DNA of 5,975 nucleotides from Firmicutes bacterium UBA5227 (GTDB lineage Bacteria > Bacillota > Clostridia > Tissierellales > Sedimentibacteraceae): positions 1 to 5,975 of the forward strand of contig DHUT01000061.1 of the NCBI GenBank assembly GCA_002409285.1. The letters are read 5' to 3'. This document shows positions 1-5,105 of this stretch, piece by piece (positions within the stretch are counted from its first letter, which is position 1; the number at the start of each line of letters is the position of its first letter). The translations under genes were made by a program, and so were the position numbers. The notes under the pieces were generated by a model. That model made no database searches and was not told the DNA's origin. It saw only the letters and a list, made by a program, of their open reading frames with translations.

Positions 1-746
1 ACTATTTATATTCTAACACCATTGATTTAATTAAAATAAATGATTCTGATATAGAAAAAATAATTATTTCAGATATACAAGTAGAGAAATTAATTATGAA
101 AAGATCTATTTGTTATAACTTAATATTAAACGAAGTGATGTCTGATAATTATTTTGTTTTTAAAGATTTAAATGTAGGAAACATTGAATTTACAAATACA
201 TTTGTTAAGGGGGAAAGAGTATTTGAAAGTGATTATAAATTTACATCCCCTACAAATTTAACATATTATGATAAACTTAAGAAAGATTTACAAGAACTTT
301 CTAATTTTGATGATAGTCCACAGTCAAGAGGATTTGCTTTTGAAAAATATTTGCAAAATTTATTTGAAATTAACGAACTTCAGTCCCGTGGTAGTTTTAA
401 AATAGAAGGTGAGCAAATAGATGGAAGTTTTGTTCTACGTGATGAAGTTTATTTGTTAGAAGCCAAATGGACTAATAAGCCTATAGATAAGAGCGAACTT
501 GTAATTTTCAATGAAAAAGTTTCTTCAAAATCAGGATTTACACGTGGGTTGTTTATTAGTTACTCTGGGTATTCTAAAGAGGCTTTAAATACATTGAATT
601 CTGGTAGGACAGTTAATATTGTATTAATGACGGTAAAGGAATTAGAAATGATATTATCTAAAAAGGTGGATTTTAAAGAATTTATTTGGGCTAAAGTTCG
701 TGCTTTAGCAGAAGAAGGAGACTTTAATAAGTTGATAATAACTTAA
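1..746 (+). CDS. PD-(D/E)XK (Mrr-like) restriction endonuclease-type protein, 5' truncated by window
   Basis: The frame ending at the TAA of 744-746 has no stop back to position 3, so the ATG at 96 is probably internal: 31 more codons upstream read like the same protein, and there is no good ribosome binding site before 96. Counting from that ATG, the C-terminal half (about 76-190) has the layout of an Mrr-type nuclease: helix GFAFEKYLQNLF with E83, then QIDG with D109, a strand ending in LLEAKW with E122 and K124, then GFTRGLFIS at 147-155. D109, E122 and K124 fit the metal-binding D-(E/x)xK core. Known for the family: such domains cut DNA, often modified or foreign DNA. The N-terminal part (to about 70) is beta-rich and I do not recognise it; it may be a sensor or recognition module. 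The following gene is not visible. Function as defence nuclease is inferred; the exact target is unknown. Confidence 0.75.
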   Translation, partial: YLYSNTIDLIKINDSDIEKIIISDIQVEKLIMKRSICYNLILNEVMSDNYFVFKDLNVGNIEFTNTFVKGERVFESDYKFTSPTNLTYYDKLKKDLQELSNFDDSPQSRGFAFEKYLQNLFEINELQSRGSFKIEGEQIDGSFVLRDEVYLLEAKWTNKPIDKSELVIFNEKVSSKSGFTRGLFISYSGYSKEALNTLNSGRTVNIVLMTVKELEMILSKKVDFKEFIWAKVRALAEEGDFNKLIIT

Positions 747-959
747 AGTGAATTGTTGAAAAAGGAATCAGTAGAAATGTTTTACAATATGAAAAAGTTT
801 ACCTATAAAAATTTGAGAAGCTAGCTTATTTGTAATAAATATTATAAAAAAAATATAGATATTATTATTGATACATTTTTTAAAGTATAATAGAAACTAT
901 TAAACATATTTTAGAACTGATTAGAGACGATGCTATATCTTTTGAAATACCTGTTCTTG
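747..959. other. AT-rich intergenic stretch, no supported gene
   Basis: Very AT-rich and without a credible ORF. It holds a 10-bp perfect palindrome at 818-827 (AAGCTAGCTT) and a TAATAG-AAA-CTATTA inverted repeat at 888-902. A 15-codon ORF starting at the ATG of 777 has a weak AAGGA ahead of it and looks like chance. The left end of the transposon module may lie here or just to the right, but I see no repeat that marks it. Confidence 0.5.
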
Positions 960-1115
960 CTACCTATTTTTGTCCAGAAACACACGGAAAATTTTGTCCA
1001 TGATATGCCGAATATTGTTTCCAAAACGTGCTGGGGCAAGCCCCAGGGGTTTAACGCACATGTTTTCCAAGGAGAGTAATAAAAAGAGTAATACATGGAT
1101 TTTAATTTCCATCAT
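960..1115 (-). CDS. Small ORF, 51 residues, hydrophobic N-terminus, unrecognised
   Basis: The minus-strand ORF starts at tandem ATGs (1115 and 1112) behind GGGGAGA with 5 nt spacing, a good ribosome binding site, and ends in TAG at 960-962. The product begins MMEIKIHVLLFLLLSLEN: residues 7-15 form a short hydrophobic stretch, followed by a neutral middle (KPLGLAPARF, 23-31) and a basic tail ending DKNR. It could be a small membrane-associated peptide, but the hydrophobic run is short for a membrane helix. An in-frame ATG at 1139 would add 8 residues but has no ribosome binding site. The ORF contains a strong hairpin (1023-1066) and lies just after a GC-rich inverted repeat, so the block could instead be a structured RNA or a dispersed repeat. 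I do not recognise the protein and assign no function. Confidence 0.35.
   Translation of the reverse strand: MMEIKIHVLLFLLLSLENMCVKPLGLAPARFGNNIRHIMDKIFRVFLDKNR
1023..1066. repeat. Nested inverted repeat (hairpin) inside the small ORF
   Basis: The perfect palindrome CTGGGGCAAGCCCCAG (1031-1046) sits inside a longer imperfect pair: AAAACGTGC at 1023-1031 against GCACATGTTTT at 1056-1066. No T-run follows in either direction, so it is not an obvious terminator. It is much more GC-rich than its surroundings. Confidence 0.6.
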
Positions 1116-1134
1116 ATCACTCTCCCCGCAAAAC

Positions 1135-1185
1135 CTCATATGCTGCTCGGGTCGCTCCCCAGCGTTGCCCTATCCTTCATATGAG
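1135..1185 (-). repeat. GC-rich structured inverted repeat in the leader of the 51-codon ORF
   Basis: Outer arms CTCATATG (1135-1142) and CATATGAG (1178-1185) match perfectly. Inside them, read on the minus strand, GGG-CAA-CGCT-GGGG-AGCG-A-CCC can form a stem with a GGGG loop (1149-1170). The element lies between the stop of the 103-residue gene (1204) and the ribosome binding site of the 51-codon ORF (about 1121-1127). It could be a leader structure, a processed intergenic hairpin or a dispersed palindromic repeat. No riboswitch class is recognised. Confidence 0.55.
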
Positions 1186-1203
1186 TAAAAGCAGCAACTT
1201 AAT

Positions 1204-1515
1204 TTATCCATTTAAAATTTGACTGACTTCTCTTACTGCTGTAGCAATTGTAATTGCATCTTGATTATTGATAATTCTTGATAGGCGTTCTGTATTCCAA
1301 AATAAATCTGTGTAGTCTGCAAGTTCACATCCTACATTCCAGTTAGGCACACATACATAATTTCCATATGCATGGGAACCAAATATTACATGATAAAAAC
1401 AACCTCTTGCTGTAACTTCCATTTCGTAATTTCCTTTAGAACCTCTGATATTGTTAATTTTCCCTGGCCATGTAATTTTACGTTTACCAGAAGAATTTAT
1501 ACATTTAAATTCCAT
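1204..1515 (-). CDS. Conserved small protein, 103 residues (DUF6618-like), downstream of the transposition genes
   Basis: The ATG at 1515 follows AGGAAGG with about 7 nt spacing. The start lies 17 nt after the ATPase stop, so the gene is probably co-transcribed with transposase and ATPase. The sequence has a well-formed conserved-protein look: ITWPGKINNIRGSKGNYEMEV (14-34, beta-rich), a central GCFYHVIFGSHAYGNYVCVPNW, then CELADYTDLFWNTERLS and a C-terminal helical AITIATAVREVSQIL. From memory this resembles proteins labelled DUF6618 in Firmicutes; that label is not checked. There is no signal peptide, membrane segment or catalytic motif that I can name. It may be a transposon accessory or cargo gene, or a resident gene next to the element. 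Its function is unknown. Confidence 0.75.
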   Translation of the reverse strand: MEFKCINSSGKRKITWPGKINNIRGSKGNYEMEVTARGCFYHVIFGSHAYGNYVCVPNWNVGCELADYTDLFWNTERLSRIINNQDAITIATAVREVSQILNG

Positions 1516-1532
1516 GCGCTAACCTTCCTTTT

Positions 1533-2333
1533 CTATGAAAACTCACATTCAATGATGAGCTTTATGGCATGATCATCAATGATTCGTTTTTTAGATTGGC
1601 TGCCATAAAGCAGTGCACTGGTGCAAACTTTATCTATTAACCTTACTGTACCTGATGTAAAACGATAAATTTCATCTAAAGCGGCATCTGTAAATATTTC
1701 TCTGTCACAACCTACCGTTTTGAGTTGATGTCTGATATAACTGCCAGTCTTAGCTCTATCAAAATGGTTAATTTTACTTTGTACATCAATTCTTTGACGG
1801 ATGGCCGCATATGACTGAAGCTGCAGTTTTTCCCACAATTCTGATTGACCAGCCAATATTAATCCCATAGGACTTACTGAATCAAGTTTAACGTTTAATA
1901 GAAATCTAATCTCTTCTAACATTTCCTTATTCATAAGGTGACATTCATCACATACACAAATCAGATGAATATTATGTACACCTTTCATAATTTCTATTTC
2001 ACGGTGCAGCTGACGCTTAGCCTCGCCCCTGTGATAATTAGCTTCGAAACCAAGCTGTTCTAAAATCTGCCTGTAAAAGTTTCTTGGTGTCAATTTGGAA
2101 TCCGATACATACAAGAATTTGTAACGCTTTGTGTCAAGTTCTCCTTTGAATTTTCTTAACAGTGTCGTTTTTCCGGTTCCGCAATCACCGGTAACTACAG
2201 CGAATAGTTGCCTTTCTGCTATATATTTTAGCCTCATCAATATTTCTTCTGTTTCATCTGTTACGTATAAGGACTCTATTGGTAAACCTCTGATAAATGG
2301 CGTTTTAGACAACTCATAAAACACTTCATACAT
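1533..2333 (-). CDS. AAA+ ATPase of ExeA/TniB type, transposition partner
   Basis: A 266-residue protein counted from the ATG at 2333. I prefer this start to a TTG at 2345, because GGTGG lies 5 nt ahead of the ATG and the start overlaps the transposase stop by 8 nt, which suggests translational coupling. Motifs: Walker A GDCGTGKT at 49-56; Walker B LICVCDECH with D129-E130; sensor-1-like LAGQSEL at about 160-166; candidate arginine finger in AAIRQRID near 179-181; and a C-terminal helical lid (TSGTVRLIDKVC). The N-terminal FYELSKTPF is typical of ExeA-like proteins. In Tn7, Mu and Tn552-like elements the equivalent ATPase (TnsC, MuB, TniB) picks target DNA and activates the DDE transposase; that role is inferred here from motifs and pairing. 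The gene looks intact. Confidence 0.9.
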   Translation of the reverse strand: MYEVFYELSKTPFIRGLPIESLYVTDETEEILMRLKYIAERQLFAVVTGDCGTGKTTLLRKFKGELDTKRYKFLYVSDSKLTPRNFYRQILEQLGFEANYHRGEAKRQLHREIEIMKGVHNIHLICVCDECHLMNKEMLEEIRFLLNVKLDSVSPMGLILAGQSELWEKLQLQSYAAIRQRIDVQSKINHFDRAKTGSYIRHQLKTVGCDREIFTDAALDEIYRFTSGTVRLIDKVCTSALLYGSQSKKRIIDDHAIKLIIECEFS

Positions 2334-3669
2334 CGCTGCCACCAACCTTATCAGTGTTAAGTATTCCTTTAAATGATAGTGCTGTTTTATGTATCTTCAC
2401 TCTTTCACGATTTATTTTGGCTGCTGCATTTAACAATCTTGAATCTTCTGCTTCCTTTTTTGTAAGTTTCTCAGGAAGTGAGGGTTTTGTTCCGGAGTGA
2501 CTTTGAATTTTTAACGGTATTGCATAACATGGTTCAAGTCCTTCGCATTCAATGGTTACCTTTGAAATGTCAGCAGCATCAAACACAACATCTACTGTCT
2601 TTCCAATCATATGAAGTCCCATTTCTACTTCATATTTCATTCCTTCAAAGTTTATACAGCCAGATTTATCAACCTTTCTTTTTTCGCAGGAAAGAAATGC
2701 ACCTGCAATTTCTTTAGACGGAATCATCTTTAATTCCTTTGAATCACCATAATATACCTCGTGTGGTGTTTTTCCTTCTAATGCAGAATGTTCTCTGTGA
2801 AGATAGCATTCTTCCATCCATACATCGTATAAACTATTTAATTCATCTAATGTTTTGGGTTTTGCAAGCATTGCTTCTCTTAAAAAAGAATCTACGGTTT
2901 GATTATATTTTTCTACCTTACCTTTCGAGCTTGCAGCATATGGACGGCAATAAAGAAGCCGTATACCAAGCTTTCCGCATGCTCTTTGCATCCAATTTGT
3001 TCTGTATTGTTTTCCATTGTCAAAGTACACTGCATCCGGGGCACCATATTTCATTAAGGCCTTTCTGAAACAATCTTGTACAATTTTTTGATCTAATGTA
3101 GGGTAAAACTCTGAGTGAAGGATAAACCTTGTGCAATCGTCAATAAAGCAAACCATATATGTGGGTTTTCCATCAATGTATATTCCATATTTAATATCTG
3201 ATTGCCATAGATAATTTCTCCACGGTTTTTGAAATCGTCTTGCGCCTGTGGTGCTTTCTGTATAGGTACGCATTTGGCGGCTTGAATAACCTCTGTATGT
3301 TAGCTGATCCTGCAAAGTGCTTCTTTTTATTACCCCAGGTTCAACTATGTTTTCCCATTCAAGAATTTTAATAATATCATTAATGCTTCTTTTTGGCACT
3401 TCTCTTCTTAAAGCTATTGCCTCTTGAATTACTTCTTCAGGTATTATGGAGTTCCCTCCACGTCCTGCACTTTTTGGTTTTAGTCCTTCAAAACCTTGTT
3501 CTTCATAAAGCTGCACATATCTTCGCATGGTTCTTTCACTAAGACCTGTTTGAAGGCATAGTTCTTCCTTTGTTTGCTGGTGTTTCTCTTTATCCATAGT
3601 TTTATCCAGCAAAGGTGTAATTAATTTTAATCTGTTAGCTGCGATTTCTTCGCTTCGCCTCTTATCCAC
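2326..3669 (-). CDS. DDE transposase (Mu/TnsB/IS481-like rve fold)
   Basis: A 447-residue protein. The N-terminal part (about 30-70) is a helix-turn-helix region (TKEELCLQTGLSERTMRRYV), followed by a second DNA-binding region to about 135. The RNase H-like catalytic core has D158 (WQSDIKYG), D217 (YFDNGKQY) and E253 (SSKGKVEKYNQ): a D,D35E triad with all residues present. The C-terminal part (about 330-385, INFEGMKYEVEMGLHMIGK) looks like the Mu-type beta-barrel. Start is GTG at 3669; the only strong Shine-Dalgarno, AGGGAGG, is about 15 nt upstream, which is long, and an inverted repeat brackets it. No in-frame ATG fits the family's N-terminus better. It precedes the ATPase with an 8-nt overlap. 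It would cut and join transposon ends. It appears intact, although the element ends were not found. Confidence 0.92.
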   Translation of the reverse strand: MDKRRSEEIAANRLKLITPLLDKTMDKEKHQQTKEELCLQTGLSERTMRRYVQLYEEQGFEGLKPKSAGRGGNSIIPEEVIQEAIALRREVPKRSINDIIKILEWENIVEPGVIKRSTLQDQLTYRGYSSRQMRTYTESTTGARRFQKPWRNYLWQSDIKYGIYIDGKPTYMVCFIDDCTRFILHSEFYPTLDQKIVQDCFRKALMKYGAPDAVYFDNGKQYRTNWMQRACGKLGIRLLYCRPYAASSKGKVEKYNQTVDSFLREAMLAKPKTLDELNSLYDVWMEECYLHREHSALEGKTPHEVYYGDSKELKMIPSKEIAGAFLSCEKRKVDKSGCINFEGMKYEVEMGLHMIGKTVDVVFDAADISKVTIECEGLEPCYAIPLKIQSHSGTKPSLPEKLTKKEAEDSRLLNAAAKINRERVKIHKTALSFKGILNTDKVGGSDV

Positions 3670-3675
3670 GTTAAA

Positions 3676-3715
3676 TTAAAATGTCCTCCCTAATTCTAAG
3701 TTAAGACCATTTTAA
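3676..3715. promoter_or_regulatory. Inverted repeat flanking the transposase ribosome binding site
   Basis: TTAAAATG (3676-3683) and CATTTTAA (3708-3715) are perfect 8-bp inverted arms with a 24-nt spacer holding the AGGGAGG of the transposase. It could be an operator for a dimeric repressor or an mRNA hairpin that limits translation of the transposase. It is AT-rich, so chance is not excluded. Confidence 0.35.
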
Positions 3716-3728
3716 CGGATAAAGTTTT

Positions 3729-4233
3729 CTAAGAAAATGCAGAACGGGTATGTACCCATCTATTTGAATTTACGATTATTCGGACAAGTCTCTTCAGCCA
3801 GACGTCTGGTTTATTTTTTCTTATCTTTAGTGGTTGGAGCAGTGAAATTTCGTTTTGTAATTCCATGTAATTCACTTGTAGAACTTTTATAGCTTCTAAT
3901 GTAGTTTCAAAGTATTCTTCTAATAGGTAAAACCATATTTTTTAGCTTCTAATTGTGGAAAATTCACATGCCTCTTCATTAGCTCCGCATATGCTTTTCT
4001 CAATTGCTTCTGATGAATATCTTTTATATGGAACTATCTCACTTGGGAGCTCATGATGTATACGGTTGCAGTGCTCACACCTCAATCGTCTGATTACCAA
4101 TATCTTCTTAGTTCCATCATCTTCTATTATTCCTCTTTTTCGACTACCTATTACATTTAATAAATGTTCACAGATTGGGCAAATTGAATTTTCCCTACTC
4201 CTTATTAAAAAAAACCAGGTTTACTCTTGTCAT
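3729..4233 (-). pseudogene. Decayed zinc-ribbon transposon-associated gene (DUF6431-like)
   Basis: A single ancestral gene of about 168 codons is spread over three frames. From the ATG at 4233 the frame hits TAG after an 8-T run (A8 at 4207-4214 on the plus strand). With one T fewer it runs into RSRENSICPICEHLL and on through RRLRCEHCNRIHHELP to VPYKRYSSEAIEK, giving two CxxC pairs of a zinc ribbon. Near 3987-3996 the frame changes again: a missing base would join SSEAIEK to ANEEACEFSTIR. This frame has a TAA at 3942-3944 and then continues KIWFYLLEEYF to WLKRLVRIIVNSNRWVHTRSAFS, ending at 3729. The zinc-ribbon and tail pattern matches, from memory, DUF6431 proteins found beside DDE transposase/ExeA pairs. 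The 8-T run could allow transcriptional slippage, but the later lesions make the gene dead. Confidence 0.8.
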
Positions 4234-4255
4234 CTACCCAATAATTGTGTATAAT
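4227..4255 (+). promoter_or_regulatory. Strong promoter facing away from the transposon module
   Basis: TTGTCA (4227-4232), a 17-nt spacer and a perfect TATAAT (4250-4255). Transcription would begin near 4262 and read the hairpin RNA. The -35 box overlaps the start codon of the decayed minus-strand gene. Confidence 0.6.
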
Positions 4256-4261
4256 TACCAT

Positions 4262-4335
4262 AGTTGTTGGGGGCATCCTCGGTGGCTGTGCGCTAACACA
4301 GTTATCATTAAGGGGATGCTTTTCCTTTCCTTTTT
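4262..4335 (+). ncRNA. Predicted short hairpin RNA, possible RatA-type antisense remnant
   Basis: From the expected start near 4262 the transcript holds outer arms GCATCC (4273-4278) and GGATGC (4314-4319), an inner stem CTGTG-CGCTAA-CACAG (4286-4301), and then a pyrimidine/T-rich tail (4320-4335) that could end transcription. In TxpA/RatA-type type I toxin-antitoxin loci a hairpin of this kind lies where the toxin mRNA and an antisense RNA converge. On the minus strand upstream, the basic tail of such a toxin could be imagined (YNDHKKERK), but stop codons close every frame and no hydrophobic toxin is present. I therefore read it as a remnant or an orphan RNA. It might alternatively belong to the transposon end. 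Confidence 0.35.
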
Positions 4336-4395
4336 ATGGTCATTATACTCGTCTATTCACGGACATGCAAGTCCGGTAGCTTTTGGATAAATTTT

Positions 4396-4512
4396 GGCGG
4401 TAGAAACAATATTGTTCAGATAGTCCGCAAGCTGATAGAAAAGATTACAGTACATGACGAGAAAGTCACTGTTGCCTTTAAATCTGGGCTGGAGATTGAT
4501 GTGAAGATATAA
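4396..4512 (+). pseudogene. C-terminal remnant of a large serine recombinase
   Basis: The last 38 codons before TAA (4510-4512) read IVQIVRKLIEKITVHDEKV and then VAFKSGLEIDVKI. This matches the conserved end of large serine recombinases of Firmicutes integrative elements (LVEKITVxDxxxTVEFKSGxxVDI). Upstream the resemblance stops abruptly around 4380-4396, where hairpin-RNA and transposon-side sequence begins; no resolvase domain or start codon is present. No other recombinase part occurs in the window, so this is debris left by a deletion or insertion. It has no expected function. Confidence 0.75.
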
Positions 4513-4528
4513 AGTAAATTAAAAGCAG

Positions 4529-4566
4529 AAGATGCATCCTTCCTTTATTGGTAGGGTGCATTTTTG
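4529..4566 (+). terminator. Rho-independent terminator
   Basis: Arms GCATCCTTCC (4534-4543) and GGTAGGGTGC (4550-4559) with a TTTATT loop, one T-T mismatch and one G-T pair, followed by TTTTT (4561-4565). It lies just after the recombinase tail and isolates it from the toxin-antitoxin operon. Confidence 0.8.
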
Positions 4567-4596
4567 TATATGCCTTAAAAAAATTAAAATAAAAAC

Positions 4597-4610
4597 GCAC
4601 TAATTAGTGC
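4597..4610. promoter_or_regulatory. Perfect 14-bp palindrome, probable operator of the toxin-antitoxin operon
   Basis: GCACTAATTAGTGC is perfectly symmetrical and ends 7 nt before the -35 box. Antitoxins of this kind carry a helix-turn-helix and usually repress their own promoter, so this is the natural candidate site. That link is inferred. Confidence 0.55.
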
Positions 4611-4617
4611 ATAAATC

Positions 4618-4646
4618 TTGACAAATGGCATATAATAAAGTATCAT
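4618..4646 (+). promoter_or_regulatory. Promoter of the toxin-antitoxin operon
   Basis: Perfect TTGACA (4618-4623), a 17-nt spacer and TATCAT (4641-4646). An A-rich stretch precedes the palindrome upstream. The leader to the toxin ATG (4669) is only about 16 nt and contains the GAGGTG ribosome binding site. Confidence 0.75.
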
Positions 4647-4668
4647 TGTATTACAAAGAGGTGATGCA

Positions 4669-5079
4669 ATGAATCCGTACTATAATCAGAATTACACAAG
4701 AGAGCAGATAGAAGCTATTCTTGATAAAATAAAAGATTGTGTGGTAAATAATAAATATACGATTGCACTAAACGAAAATAGGCAGGAAAACATTGACTTT
4801 ATCAATGAATATAATATTCGAAGTGATAAACAAAAATCAATATTATTACAGCTTAGAACAGAAGATTTTTGCCATACATTGCAGAATACCAAAATTAGTT
4901 TTGAATATGAAGTGCTTTATGTTTTTGTGCCACAGGTTCAATTGTTTAATGCTGACGGAGGAGAAGAAACAGTGGATATTTACACAAAATTTAATGTGAT
5001 AGATATGTCTAATGGAAGTCGTACAGTTGTAATATCTTTTCATAAACCAAACAAGCCGATTGATTACCTATTTAGGTAA
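4669..5079 (+). CDS. MqsR-like toxin of a type II toxin-antitoxin system
   Basis: A 136-residue protein with GAGGTG about 5 nt before the ATG. The arrangement resembles MqsR-family mRNA interferases (RelE-like fold): an N-terminal helix (TREQIEAILDKIKDCVV, 10-26), a helical middle, then SILLQLRTEDFCHTLQN (57-73), and a C-terminal sheet EVLYVFVPQV, VDIYTKFNVID and TVVISFHKP. E. coli MqsR is about 98 residues; this one has extra sequence at the N-terminus and around 74-80 and 93-101. MqsR cleaves mRNA away from or on the ribosome, largely at GC-containing sites; activity here is inferred and I did not assign catalytic residues. The toxin-first order and the 26-nt gap to a zinc-ribbon/HTH antitoxin match mqsRA operons and support the call. 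Confidence 0.75.
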   Translation: MNPYYNQNYTREQIEAILDKIKDCVVNNKYTIALNENRQENIDFINEYNIRSDKQKSILLQLRTEDFCHTLQNTKISFEYEVLYVFVPQVQLFNADGGEETVDIYTKFNVIDMSNGSRTVVISFHKPNKPIDYLFR

Positions 5080-5105
5080 GTCGGGAATTGAAAGGAGGCA
5101 TTGTT

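Noticed and set aside
884..891. AGTATAAT, matched by an inverted copy near 4342-4349, as possible transposon ends
   Set aside because: Eight AT-rich bases with no extension and no target duplication; likely coincidence.
868..891. TTGATA followed by TATAAT as a promoter
   Set aside because: The spacer is only about 12 nt, too short for a standard promoter, and no gene follows on that strand.
911..1096. 61-codon minus-strand ORF and the 72-codon plus-strand ORF at 970-1188
   Set aside because: Neither has a ribosome binding site, both have atypical composition, and they overlap the better-supported 51-codon ORF and the GC-rich inverted repeats.
2131..3068. Plus-strand ORFs of 62, 79 and 109 codons
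   Set aside because: Shadows of the ATPase and transposase genes, with low-complexity hydrophobic translations and no start signals.
3798..3809. Perfect 12-bp palindrome CCAGACGTCTGG
   Set aside because: It falls inside the coding sequence of the decayed gene (PDVW codons), so it is best explained as chance.
4360..4375. Small hairpin CGGAC-ATGCAA-GTCCG
   Set aside because: Only a 5-bp stem with no T-run and no gene next to it; too weak to call a terminator or attachment site.
4066..4390. Two plus-strand ORFs of 62 and 71 codons
   Set aside because: They are antisense to the decayed zinc-ribbon gene and run through the promoter and hairpin RNA; no ribosome binding site or recognisable protein.
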